The translations under genes and the position numbers were made by a program. Positions 7,231 through 14,120 of a stretch of 44,923 bases of DNA are shown here, piece by piece; position 1 is the first letter of the stretch; every line of letters starts with the position of its first letter. Source of the stretch: a virus. Below the pieces are notes generated by a model. That model saw only the letters and a program-made list of their open reading frames with translations, searched no databases and was not told the origin of the DNA. The DNA lies in the IMG/VR virus record IMGVR_UViG_3300031884_000931, positions 1 to 44,923 of that record; one strand, written 5' to 3'.

Positions 7231-7415
7231 CTACTGCTAAAGAACACTTGTTAATGTGGCCTGCGCTGGCAACTTTGGCTATCCTGATGGGGTTACTATT
7301 CTATGGCATTAATAGTTCTATGTCAGGGCAGGTAATGATTAACTGTAGTATTGCGGAAATTAGTCCAGACTATACTCCTGCTATGAAAGAAGAATGTAGA
7401 AAGTTGCGTAAATGA
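7227..7415 (+). CDS. Small membrane protein, 62 aa
   Basis: Overlaps both neighbours by ATGA, so it belongs to the same translational unit. Residues 9-28 (LMWPALATLAILMGLLFYGI) are transmembrane. The following part is polar, with two cysteines about 17 residues apart that could pair in the periplasm. A holin- or spanin-like role is possible from size alone but unsupported by a specific motif. Confidence 0.6.
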   Translation: MTTAKEHLLMWPALATLAILMGLLFYGINSSMSGQVMINCSIAEISPDYTPAMKEECRKLRK

Positions 7416-7771
7416 CATTAACTTTATTATTGATTTGCTTGTTTACTAAACACTTCATTATAGACTTTCCCCTACAATGGGAATATCAGTGGAAGAACAA
7501 AGGCAAGTATGGACACCCAGGTGGCCTAATACATGCCACACTACATGGCATTGGCACATACCTTTGTTTCATCTGGTTTGATATTACTATAGCATTGGTA
7601 TTTGCCGTTGCAGATGCTGTAGTACACTATCATATTGACTGGGCAAAAATGAATCTAAATGCTCATTTTGGATGGAAGCCAGAGTCAAGTGAAAAGTTTT
7701 GGTGGTTATTGGGCCTTGACCAATACCTACACGCATTAACATATATAACAATGATAGGATTACTTGTATGA
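7412..7771 (+). CDS. DUF3307 family membrane protein
   Basis: Integral membrane protein with the DUF3307 pattern: FTKHFIIDFPLQ at the N-terminus, LIHATLHGIGTYL, FAVADAVVHYHIDWAKM, and FWWLLGLDQYLHALTYI at the C-terminus. Conserved His/Asp residues lie at the ends of three or four hydrophobic helices. The family occurs in bacteria and T4-like phages; function is unknown. ATGA overlaps on both sides place it in the small-membrane-protein cluster (6.1-7.8 kb). Confidence 0.8.
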   Translation: MTLTLLLICLFTKHFIIDFPLQWEYQWKNKGKYGHPGGLIHATLHGIGTYLCFIWFDITIALVFAVADAVVHYHIDWAKMNLNAHFGWKPESSEKFWWLLGLDQYLHALTYITMIGLLV

Positions 7772-8241
7772 CTGAAATGATTGCTAAACCGATTGTAAAG
7801 AATAAGATGTGGATTGTTGAGCGGTATGGCAACAAGGTAGGAAACATCATGGCCGTGGAAGAAGGCGGATTTGTATATGTACACGATAATCAACGTGAAC
7901 AATTTCCTAGCATTAAAATGATCAGTGCCAAGTACAATATTGAATTTGTCAAGGCCGAGAAGCCAAAGAAAGTTAAACAAGATACATACGATGTATATGG
8001 GTTTCCTACTAATACACAGCCCAATAATGAAGTACTAGATGTTCAACGTTACTTGCCTATCTACACCAAAGGCGCAAAGTCAAAGAGTTTCTTTTGTGCA
8101 GGCTATTATATCATTAAGTTTAGTAGCACATGGGTCCGTGCATACTGCCCTAAACTGATTACGTTAAATCGTTACGAATACCAAGGTCCATTTAAAACTC
8201 AAGAGCGCATGGTAGAATCAATGAAAGAAGCAAATGGATAA
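7768..8241 (+). CDS. Hypothetical protein, 157 aa
   Basis: Not recognised. Beta-rich start (KMWIVERYGNKVGNIMAVEEGGFVYVH), a Lys/Tyr linker (KAEKPKKVKQDTYDVYGFP), then a second domain with FFCAGYYIIKFSSTWVRAYCPKL. No signal or membrane segment. ATGA overlap upstream and eight-base overlap downstream. Confidence 0.65.
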   Translation: MTEMIAKPIVKNKMWIVERYGNKVGNIMAVEEGGFVYVHDNQREQFPSIKMISAKYNIEFVKAEKPKKVKQDTYDVYGFPTNTQPNNEVLDVQRYLPIYTKGAKSKSFFCAGYYIIKFSSTWVRAYCPKLITLNRYEYQGPFKTQERMVESMKEANG

Positions 8242-8452
8242 TAACGTATCACTACAAATTAAAAAGTTCAATGACAAAGTAAGAGCAATGAATCAAGCCA
8301 ACGCCAAGATTCTAACCTTAAATGCCGACGAAGCTCGCGGTTTACATGCTGAAATTTATGATTTGATGGCCACTATTGCCGGTTTAAGCAAGGATAGTAC
8401 TGTTGCCACAGAAGTTACGCAGATTACTATGGATGGCGGCGGTTTTAAATAA
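8234..8452 (+). CDS. Small helical protein, 72 aa
   Basis: Not recognised. Mainly helical (LQIKKFNDKVRAMNQANAKI, then ARGLHAEIYDLMATIAGL), ending in a glycine patch (MDGGGFK). Last gene before the homing endonuclease. Confidence 0.6.
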   Translation: MDNNVSLQIKKFNDKVRAMNQANAKILTLNADEARGLHAEIYDLMATIAGLSKDSTVATEVTQITMDGGGFK

Positions 8453-8500
8453 ACTGGGTATATATTGAGATAAATAAACTGTATATCAAGGATAGTTAAA

Positions 8501-9022
8501 ATGTCAGCATTCAAACCCACATGGTTATATATTAAGCAACATAATATCACCGGGTTACAGTATTTTGGTAAAACCACAAGGAAAGACCCAATTAAATATT
8601 CTGGGTCAGGAAATCGCTGGTTAAATCATCTAAAAGCACACGGATTTGATATAACTACACACTGGTGTCAATTGTTCGTAACTGAAGACTCGCTAGTTGA
8701 GTATGCTACTAAATTTTCCTCTGAAAACAATATTGTCGAGTCGGCCTCGTGGGCAAACTTAAAAATAGAAAATGGCCTTGATGGCGGTGGTCGAATTAAA
8801 GGACAATATACTCATTCTCCGGAAGTAAAACAAAAAATTAAAGAAGCAAGAGCAAAACAACTGAATCTCCGCACAGGACAGAAACATTCTAAAGAAACAA
8901 TAGATAAAATTAAAGACAAAAGATCTCAACAAATTAATATTGGTATGCGTGGTAAGAGTCACTCTGAAGAAACTAAGTTAAAGATATCACAAACAAAAAA
9001 GTTAAAAGGAACAACATCATGA
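8501..9022 (+). CDS. GIY-YIG homing endonuclease with NUMOD3 repeats
   Basis: Free-standing homing endonuclease of the T4 Seg type. The N-terminus has a GIY-YIG core variant, WLYIKQHNITGLQYFGKTT, then YSGSGNRW. The C-terminal half carries three DNA-binding NUMOD3 repeats with the HS.E...KI pattern: HSPEVKQKIKEAR, HSKETIDKIKDKR and HSEETKLKISQTKK. Preceded by AAGGA, and its stop overlaps the next gene as ATGA. Such genes promote their own spread between related phages and probably interrupted an older gene order here. Confidence 0.85.
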   Translation: MSAFKPTWLYIKQHNITGLQYFGKTTRKDPIKYSGSGNRWLNHLKAHGFDITTHWCQLFVTEDSLVEYATKFSSENNIVESASWANLKIENGLDGGGRIKGQYTHSPEVKQKIKEARAKQLNLRTGQKHSKETIDKIKDKRSQQINIGMRGKSHSEETKLKISQTKKLKGTTS

Positions 9023-9306
9023 GTCGACCTAAACCAACGGTGCTGTTGGATCATGTAAACAAGACAACATATAAAAGCGAACAGGTGTTAGCCTCTGAAG
9101 GCATCTGGGCAGTATTCTATGACAACCAACCCATCAATCTAAAGACACACAATATACTTGTGTCGTACCCTGGCCCGAAATATAAAAAAGTATCCTTCTC
9201 AAATAGCGGACATGCGATTAATCTTTGCAAAAAGCTCAATACCTTGTTTAAGAGCGATAAATTTTCGGTAGTACTTTTACGTGCCGGTGACAAAATCTTC
9301 CCCTAA
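9019..9306 (+). CDS. Hypothetical protein, 95 aa
   Basis: Not recognised. Begins in an ATGA overlap with the endonuclease, with AAAAGGAAC upstream as ribosome site. Basic beta/alpha protein (KKTVLLDHVNKTTYKS-like start; HAINLCKKLNTLFKSDKF near the end). No membrane segment. Confidence 0.6.
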   Translation: MSRPKPTVLLDHVNKTTYKSEQVLASEGIWAVFYDNQPINLKTHNILVSYPGPKYKKVSFSNSGHAINLCKKLNTLFKSDKFSVVLLRAGDKIFP

Positions 9307-9667
9307 GCGTTACACCCAACGTCAGCTTACTAAAATATTTGTAGACCAAGCTGGTATTCCTATTGGCATGACTACTGACATGCAACGGCGCTGGTGGAAA
9401 AATCCCACAGATGCAAACAGTCTCAGATTAAGTTTAGCCGGTCTACAGTTTGTTAAAGCTAATCTTAAAATGCAAAGTTATGAATTTGCACTTTCAGAAG
9501 AACTATCTAATCGCAATTTACTTCAACTCGAACGGTTGTTTAAGGGCATGTACTACTTGCTTAAACGACAAAAAATCATAGTATTTGAAGAAGAAGAAGC
9601 ACTGATGCTGACATTGCACGGAAACGATTTAGTGTCGTATTTAGACAACATAGAAACAAACGGTTGA
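9281..9667 (+). CDS. Hypothetical protein, 128 aa
   Basis: Not recognised. The frame opens with GTG 9281 and GTG 9287, with no clear ribosome site; it overlaps the preceding gene by 26 bases. Basic N-terminus, a possible helix-turn-helix-like stretch (QRQLTKIFVDQAGIPIGMTT), then long helices (SEELSNRNLLQLERLFKGMY) and an acidic EEEEA patch. DNA binding is possible but unproven. Confidence 0.55.
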   Translation: MPVTKSSPKRYTQRQLTKIFVDQAGIPIGMTTDMQRRWWKNPTDANSLRLSLAGLQFVKANLKMQSYEFALSEELSNRNLLQLERLFKGMYYLLKRQKIIVFEEEEALMLTLHGNDLVSYLDNIETNG

Positions 9668-9692
9668 CCCCTAATACTCATTAATATATAAT
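9664..9692 (+). promoter_or_regulatory. Sigma70-type promoter before the PD-(D/E)XK-like gene
   Basis: TTGACC at 9664-9669, 17 bases, TATAAT at 9687-9692. The TGA inside TTGACC is the stop codon of the preceding gene. Predicted start near 9699, giving a leader of about 25 bases. Confidence 0.65.
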
Positions 9693-9723
9693 TTACAGTT
9701 AGTTAACCGATTGGAATTATTAA

Positions 9724-10401
9724 ATGAAAAATATCAAAGAGATAACACGTAAGATTGCAGAAAACTCTGCAGAGATTAAGCGTCAAATGAAAAATAATTC
9801 CTTTGACCTTAAAAAATTCCACGGTGCGGATGCTCATGCAGGTGACCTATCTGCTTTTGTATTATCTGCAAAAGCATTTGATATTTTAGCAGCTGCACAT
9901 ATTGGTGCATTACCTTACCTTAAAGAAAAGCGCGGTGCAGATGGTATTTTTATTAAAAACGGAAAAATAACAGAAGTAGAATTCAAAACGTCGTCGAGAA
10001 CAATTAATACAGATAATTCATTTGTTACTAAACGTGGAGCAATTTATCTAACTAAAGAAGACAATAAACTGCTCGAGTGCGTTAAAAAAAGTGAATGTGT
10101 AAAGTTGGAATCGGCGTTTACTGCATCTTTTGGTGATATACAATATGAATCCAATTTGCAATCAAAATGTAGAGATACTTATCTGATTGCATTTGATGAA
10201 CATACAAATCAAATTATTGATTGCTTTATGCTCACCGGAGATATCGTTGTTGATTATTTACAAACAAGTAATTCGATTAAGTTAGGAACCTTTATCAAAC
10301 ATGGCAAACAAGTGGCACTTGAATCGGGACCAGTAATTGGATATGCACAGTGGAAGAAAGCACTCGGGGTTACATTGCCATTAAAAAATACCTGGCAATA
10401 A
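9724..10401 (+). CDS. PD-(D/E)XK-like nuclease domain protein, 225 aa
   Basis: The central stretch GADGIFIKNGKITEVEFKTS has the metal-site pattern of the PD-(D/E)XK nuclease fold: Asp in one strand, then E-V-E-F-K in the next, preceded by a helix (GDLSAFVLSAKAFDILAA) as in type II restriction-like enzymes. The flanking sequence is not one I recognise. It has its own promoter and sits alone between genes of unknown function, a placement typical of mobile endonucleases or defence genes. A restriction-like or homing role is inferred; no methylase lies beside it. Confidence 0.6.
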   Translation: MKNIKEITRKIAENSAEIKRQMKNNSFDLKKFHGADAHAGDLSAFVLSAKAFDILAAAHIGALPYLKEKRGADGIFIKNGKITEVEFKTSSRTINTDNSFVTKRGAIYLTKEDNKLLECVKKSECVKLESAFTASFGDIQYESNLQSKCRDTYLIAFDEHTNQIIDCFMLTGDIVVDYLQTSNSIKLGTFIKHGKQVALESGPVIGYAQWKKALGVTLPLKNTWQ

Positions 10402-10417
10402 TACAAAAATTATAATA

Positions 10418-10969
10418 ATGTTAAAAGAATCCTTATCAAAGTTTACTAAAGCAGACTACGCCAAGGTCAAACGCAGCAATATCACTCATGCAGAAAGTTT
10501 GATCATTGCAGTAGATGAACTTGATCGCTTAGTAGAACGTTACAATCGTAATGAACATACTGCACAAACTGGCCGACTACTTCGAGATAGCATGGACCAT
10601 TGGATACGTCGTTATCATGGATATGTAATTGAGGGCGGTATTGGAGCCCATTATACAGAAGTAGGAGTCGATTTAAAGAATTGTATTTTTGAACATGTTA
10701 TTCCTGCAGCTAAGGTCCGCGACATGTTAATACAAGGTATATTAACAACTGCCCAGGCGCTGAATACCCCCACTTGTTTTATTAGTAAATCCAACGATCG
10801 GTTATTACGTGAACATAAGCGAGTGAGTTCAAGTCCCGATTATTGGCAATTCTTTAAACGCTACAATGTCTTTGATACTACTACAAAGTTTACAACTCAC
10901 ACAGGTAAAGAGATTGATATTAACAAATGGACCTTGCAAGACCATTTTAACCTTTTTGGAATTGTATGA
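10418..10969 (+). CDS. Hypothetical protein, 183 aa
   Basis: Not recognised. Helical N-terminus with HAESLIIAVDELDRLVERYN, then a central stretch IFEHVIPAAKVRDML and a C-terminal DYWQFFKRYNVFDTTTKF. EHVIP resembles the first part of some HNH motifs, but I see no second His/Asn pair, so I do not call it a nuclease. Its stop overlaps the ATPase/GNAT gene by ATGA, suggesting they are expressed together. Confidence 0.6.
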   Translation: MLKESLSKFTKADYAKVKRSNITHAESLIIAVDELDRLVERYNRNEHTAQTGRLLRDSMDHWIRRYHGYVIEGGIGAHYTEVGVDLKNCIFEHVIPAAKVRDMLIQGILTTAQALNTPTCFISKSNDRLLREHKRVSSSPDYWQFFKRYNVFDTTTKFTTHTGKEIDINKWTLQDHFNLFGIV

Positions 10970-12018
10970 GCTACTTAGAAGAAATTAAAAAGAAGTACGA
11001 TATCACAGATCATAAAGAAGCTAAGGTTAAAATACCCGAGCTTCCTACTAATGGCATTGTACTCATAGTAGGTACTAGCGGCTCAGGTAAAAGCACGATC
11101 TTGAACACATTAGGCAATAGCAATCAGATTCAATTTGATCCACGTACCGCAGTTATTGAAAATTTCTCTACTGCTGAACGTGGAGAAGAACTATTGCTTG
11201 CCTGCGGCCTGCGTACTATCCCTGCTTGGTTCCGTACACCCAACACACTAAGCAATGGTGAGCATCACAGATTTGTTATGGCCCTATGCTTAGATCAAGG
11301 AATCAATACCGTTGATGAATTTACCTCCGTAGTTGACCGCGATACTGCTAAAAGTCTTGCATTAAGTATTCGCAAGTTTTATGATCGACGTGGCACAACA
11401 GATCCATTGTATATTGCCAGTTGCCATAGAGATATCATTGAATGGTTGGATCCTGAATACGTTTATGACACAGATCTCTGTGTCTTAGAAAACCGGAGGT
11501 CACTTCTTCGACTGGGGAGACGACCAGAACTTGCACTCACCATCAAAAGCTCAAGTGTCGACTATTGGAGATATTTCAGTAAGTATCACTATTTAGATAC
11601 TGCTATCAGCAAGTCAGCACACTACTATGTCTTGTTGTTAGGTGATAAACCAATTGGCTTTCATGCCGCCATACATTCAACCAACAGAGATATTCATTCG
11701 TACTGGCGCGGTCATCGTACAGTGATCCTGCCAGAGTTTCAGGGTATGGGTATAGGTACACGATTTAGTGATGCCGTTGCTGAAATATATGTTAGTCGTG
11801 GGCTACGCTACTTTAGCAAGACTGCACACCCTAGCTTTGGCGAGCATCGCGAAAATAGTCCACTTTGGAGACCTACGTCAATGAACAAGAAAAGCCGTGT
11901 GGGTAGCTATCTAAACAAGGATGGTACTGCTAGAAAGATGGCCGGATATGGTGGTACAACTACAGTCCGTGATGCTTACCGAGTATGCTACAGCCACGAA
12001 TATTTGGGCAAAAAATAG
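10966..12018 (+). CDS. ABC-type ATPase fused to a GNAT acetyltransferase-like domain
   Basis: Residues 1-185 form a compact ABC-type ATPase: Walker A GTSGSGKS (36-43), a signature-like LSNGEHHR (95-102), Walker B end VDEF with Asp117-Glu118, D-loop-like VVDRD and an H-loop His154 in IASCHRD. Residues about 190-350 resemble a GNAT domain, with motif A around ILPEFQGMGIGTRF (Q-G-M-G-I-G, 259-264) and a KPIGFHAA strand before it. There are no membrane segments, so this is not a transporter. Energy-coupled acylation or a signalling ATPase with an acetyltransferase output are possible. The fusion is the notable point. Confidence 0.75.
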   Translation: MSYLEEIKKKYDITDHKEAKVKIPELPTNGIVLIVGTSGSGKSTILNTLGNSNQIQFDPRTAVIENFSTAERGEELLLACGLRTIPAWFRTPNTLSNGEHHRFVMALCLDQGINTVDEFTSVVDRDTAKSLALSIRKFYDRRGTTDPLYIASCHRDIIEWLDPEYVYDTDLCVLENRRSLLRLGRRPELALTIKSSSVDYWRYFSKYHYLDTAISKSAHYYVLLLGDKPIGFHAAIHSTNRDIHSYWRGHRTVILPEFQGMGIGTRFSDAVAEIYVSRGLRYFSKTAHPSFGEHRENSPLWRPTSMNKKSRVGSYLNKDGTARKMAGYGGTTTVRDAYRVCYSHEYLGKK

Positions 12019-12019
12019 T

Positions 12020-12048
12020 TTGTTCTATTAATAGAAATACTATATAAT
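12020..12048 (+). promoter_or_regulatory. Probable promoter for the rubrerythrin gene
   Basis: TATAAT at 12043-12048 with a weak -35 (TTGTTC, 12020-12025) 17 bases upstream. Predicted start near 12055, leader about 22 bases including TTGGAGA. Confidence 0.5.
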
Positions 12049-12076
12049 GTTTTAACTTAATTAATTTGGAGACAAT

Positions 12077-12526
12077 ATGTCAATTACACTAGAAAACTTA
12101 AAATCGGCCTTTGCTGGAGAGTCACAAGCATTTACAAAGTATATGTATTTTGCCAAAATCGCTCGCGCAGAAGGCCACGAAGATATTGCAAAGCATTTTG
12201 AACACACCGCTGGACAGGAACTATTACATGCACACGGTCATTTAGAATTGTTAGTAGGTAAGCCAACCACTGCTGAATGTTTGCAAATGGCTATCGCCGG
12301 CGAAACAGAAGAATACACTCACATGTACCCAACAATGCTTAAAGAAGCAGTTGAAGAAGGTAATATCGTTGCTGCACTTGAAGCACAAACACAAATTGAC
12401 GAAAGCAAAGCTCACGCAAGTGAATTTACTGCTATTCTTGCCAAAGCAGAAAAACGTTTTGCAGCCTTGGCTCGAGTAGAGAAGCGTCATGCAGAAGCAT
12501 ATCAAACTAAATTGGAGACACTATAA
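12077..12526 (+). CDS. Rubrerythrin, di-iron domain only
   Basis: Non-haem di-iron peroxidase of the rubrerythrin family, reducing hydrogen peroxide. All ligands line up with family spacing: Glu15, Glu48 with His51 (GQELLHAHGH), Glu76 and Glu79 (GETEEY), Glu109 and His113 (DESKAHA). At 149 aa it lacks the C-terminal rubredoxin domain of classical rubrerythrin; the following gene supplies a separate rubredoxin. TTGGAGA before ATG is the ribosome site. Together they look like a complete small peroxide-detoxifying unit carried by the phage. Confidence 0.9.
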   Translation: MSITLENLKSAFAGESQAFTKYMYFAKIARAEGHEDIAKHFEHTAGQELLHAHGHLELLVGKPTTAECLQMAIAGETEEYTHMYPTMLKEAVEEGNIVAALEAQTQIDESKAHASEFTAILAKAEKRFAALARVEKRHAEAYQTKLETL

Positions 12527-12657
12527 TGGAACAGCATATTTGTATCGTATGTGGACATGTCCACGATGAAGCAGTAGAAGGCGCATGGGATTCATTGCCA
12601 GAAACATTTGAATGCCCAGAGTGTGGTTGCGGTAAAGAAGATTACACAACAATGTAA
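12526..12657 (+). CDS. Minimal rubredoxin, 43 aa
   Basis: Overlaps the rubrerythrin stop by one base (TAATG). The sequence has CIVCGHVHDE at the start and FECPECGCGKEDY at the end, the two C-x2-C knuckles (Cys6, 9, 30, 33) that hold one iron. The linker WDSLPETF is like the rubrerythrin rubredoxin tail. The usual Trp and Pro residues are present but the protein is shorter than free rubredoxins (50-54 aa). It probably donates electrons to the neighbouring rubrerythrin. Confidence 0.88.
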   Translation: MEQHICIVCGHVHDEAVEGAWDSLPETFECPECGCGKEDYTTM

Positions 12658-12682
12658 TCTGTAGCATAAAAACAACACCCTT

Positions 12683-12708
12683 AACCCCCTGTTTTTAGGG
12701 GGTTTTTT
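12683..12708 (+). terminator. Rho-independent terminator after rubrerythrin/rubredoxin
   Basis: AACCCCCT (12683-12690), loop GTTTTT, AGGGGGTT (12697-12704), then four further T residues. Perfect 8-base stem. The clearest terminator in the window. Confidence 0.9.
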
Positions 12709-12724
12709 GTACTTAAAATTTTGG

Positions 12725-12764
12725 TTTACCATTAATTACCAAAATGCTATACTGTTGTTATAGT
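12725..12764 (+). promoter_or_regulatory. Double-box promoter element, copy 1
   Basis: TTTACC at 12725-12730, 17 bases, TATACT at 12748-12753 (preceded by TGC), then a second box TATAGT at 12759-12764, exactly 11 bases after the first. The same layout recurs before three other genes. The surrounding CCATTAATT (12729-12737) is shared with the copy before 17110. Confidence 0.6.
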
Positions 12765-12783
12765 GAATAACAAGGAGCAGACC

Positions 12784-13062
12784 ATGCAAGTACAAGTAAA
12801 AGACATTATTCGTTCTTACGATTTCAAGCCAATGGTTAACAGAGAAGATTGCTTTGTTGAAGGCGAAGTATTGGATCGTAACGATAGCACTCGTGGTTAC
12901 CAAGCATATAAAATCCGTGTTACTAAAGATGTGTTTGATGGCAAAGAGTTTACTGAAGTTGGTTACAAAAATACAGGTAACCGTGTTGGTGAGATCGTGT
13001 TCGTTCCTTGGAAGGTTAGCTTTATGGAATACCAAGGTCGTATTATCAACTTGTCAAGATAA
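12784..13062 (+). CDS. Hypothetical beta-rich protein, 92 aa
   Basis: Not recognised. ATG 12784 is chosen because AAGGAGCAG lies just upstream; the open frame from 12763 is only leader. Sequence is beta-rich (CFVEGEVLDRND, KIRVTKDVFDGKEF, GEIVFVPWKVSF). First gene of a short unit led by the double-box promoter. Confidence 0.7.
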   Translation: MQVQVKDIIRSYDFKPMVNREDCFVEGEVLDRNDSTRGYQAYKIRVTKDVFDGKEFTEVGYKNTGNRVGEIVFVPWKVSFMEYQGRIINLSR

Positions 13063-13073
13063 GGAGAAGCAAA

Positions 13074-13271
13074 ATGGCTTACAACAGAAAAAATCATGTG
13101 ATCCAAACAGCAGATGCCATCTGCGAAGACATGGGTTACGACAACTACGCAGAATTTGAAGCCGACGACATTGAATACATTGGTATGGAATGTCAGTGCA
13201 ATTTCAAAGATGTTTGTGAAATACTCAACATTCCGTTGCCTGCATCGTTGGGCCCAGTAATGGCAGGATAA
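13074..13271 (+). CDS. Hypothetical protein, 65 aa
   Basis: Not recognised. AAGGAGAAGC ribosome site upstream. Acidic (DMGYDNYAEFEADDIEYIG), with two Cys near the centre (MECQCNF) and one later. Ends at the structured intergenic RNA. Confidence 0.65.
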   Translation: MAYNRKNHVIQTADAICEDMGYDNYAEFEADDIEYIGMECQCNFKDVCEILNIPLPASLGPVMAG

Positions 13272-13280
13272 GGCTGTAAT

Positions 13281-13380
13281 GGGGCCGTGCGGTCCCTGGG
13301 GAGCCTTGATACCCCAGAATACGAAGCGAGTCAATTTTTGCTGGTGGTTGCGACTCACAAACCTAAAACCAGCACTTTTT
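13281..13380 (+). ncRNA. Structured GC-rich intergenic RNA, pseudoknot-like
   Basis: Nested or crossing stems: GGGGCC/GGTCCC (13281-13286 with 13291-13296, one G-U), TGGGG/CCCCA (13297-13301 with 13312-13316), GAGTC/GACTC (13328-13332 with 13352-13356) and TGCTGGT/ACCAGCA (13339-13345 with 13368-13374) followed by CTTTTT. The last two cross, as in an H-type pseudoknot or two mutually exclusive folds. It is far more GC-rich than its surroundings. It could be a riboswitch-like leader, a small RNA or an attenuator; no known family is recognised. Confidence 0.5.
13339..13380 (+). terminator. Candidate attenuator-type terminator
   Basis: Seven-base perfect stem TGCTGGT/ACCAGCA, 22-base loop and a T-run (13376-13380). 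It competes with the GAGTC/GACTC stem, so it may be conditional. Confidence 0.45.
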
Positions 13381-13396
13381 AACTAAGGAGATGTTG

Positions 13397-13585
13397 ATGT
13401 CAAAATGTCAAACTATTGCCGAGTACAAAGAAATGGTACGCAACATGCCCGTGCAAGAATTAATGGGCTTAGCCGATACCTACAACGATTGTCAAAGCCC
13501 AGGGGTCAACGACGTTGTTATCCGCGACATTCTCAACAACGAAGTTGAGCGTCGTATTAATAACTGGGAAATCGCAGAAGTATGA
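13397..13585 (+). CDS. Hypothetical protein, 62 aa
   Basis: Not recognised. AAGGAG (13385-13390) lies six bases before ATG 13397, which is why that start is preferred over ATG 13391. Helical and acidic (QELMGLADTYND, NEVERRINNWEIAEV). Overlaps the next gene by ATGA. Confidence 0.65.
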   Translation: MSKCQTIAEYKEMVRNMPVQELMGLADTYNDCQSPGVNDVVIRDILNNEVERRINNWEIAEV

Positions 13586-13710
13586 ACTACGAGCTAACGA
13601 CTTGGGGCAACCGCGACACAGGCGAAATACACTATCTGGTAGATGGCGTAGAAGTTAGTAAAGCCGAATACGATCGCTGTTTTGCAGAGTACCAAAATGC
13701 AAGAGGGTAA
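13582..13710 (+). CDS. Hypothetical protein, 42 aa
   Basis: Not recognised. Starts in an ATGA overlap. Reads MNYELTTWGNRDTGEIHYLV and ends EYDRCFAEYQNARG: a small beta-hairpin plus helix. Its end is overlapped by 14 bases of the next gene. Confidence 0.55.
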   Translation: MNYELTTWGNRDTGEIHYLVDGVEVSKAEYDRCFAEYQNARG

Positions 13711-14038
13711 TCTGTTTATCATGGCCTGGGACTGCAATGGTCTTGAGGCTGTGGTTAATATTACAGATCTTGAAAAAGAAGCTACTTGGGCAACTCTGCA
13801 AGACAAGGAACCTTCAAAAAAAATTAGCCATATTGTAAATTACCTAATGACGCGAGCTCGTGCAAATAGTCAAAGACACTACGAAATCTATACTATGAAT
13901 GTTCAAGAAGGACTTACAGACGAAGATATTCGCGGTATGTTTGAAAACGATCCGCAAGGTAGTGCTGACTTAATTCGTGATCGTGGTAATAAGATATATA
14001 GCGATCGCAGAGATGCAACAGCGGTAAAGATTGTTTGA
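13697..14038 (+). CDS. Hypothetical protein, 113 aa
   Basis: Not recognised. ATG 13697 (MQEGNLFIMAWDCNG) is preferred to a TTG at 13682. Contains LEKEATWATLQDKEPSKK and a basic stretch (MTRARANSQRHYEIY), which suggests an alpha/beta protein. It ends at a stop that lies inside the -35 box of the next promoter. Confidence 0.6.
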   Translation: MQEGNLFIMAWDCNGLEAVVNITDLEKEATWATLQDKEPSKKISHIVNYLMTRARANSQRHYEIYTMNVQEGLTDEDIRGMFENDPQGSADLIRDRGNKIYSDRRDATAVKIV

Positions 14039-14074
14039 CCGTTAAAGATCAATATTGTATAATAGTTGTATAGT
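14035..14074 (+). promoter_or_regulatory. Double-box promoter element, copy 2 (upstream of MoxR gene)
   Basis: TTGACC (14035-14040), 17 bases, TATAAT (14058-14063), then TATAGT at 14069-14074, 11 bases on. The TGA in the -35 box is the stop codon of the preceding gene. Leader from about 14070 is roughly 50 bases. Confidence 0.7.
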
Positions 14075-14120
14075 AAGAAATAAGTTAAATTCCGTAGTTA
14101 AATTTTAATAGGAGTCGTAA

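Noticed and set aside
7227-7415. Holin or spanin assignment for the small membrane genes
   Set aside because: Size and one transmembrane segment are not enough; no endolysin is next to them.
10418-10969. HNH endonuclease based on EHVIP
   Set aside because: The other His/Asn positions of the motif are missing.
13261-13390. Possible tRNA or tmRNA in the GC-rich intergenic region
   Set aside because: No 7-base acceptor stem or T-arm with GGTTCRA-type loop is found; the stems fit a pseudoknot-like element better.
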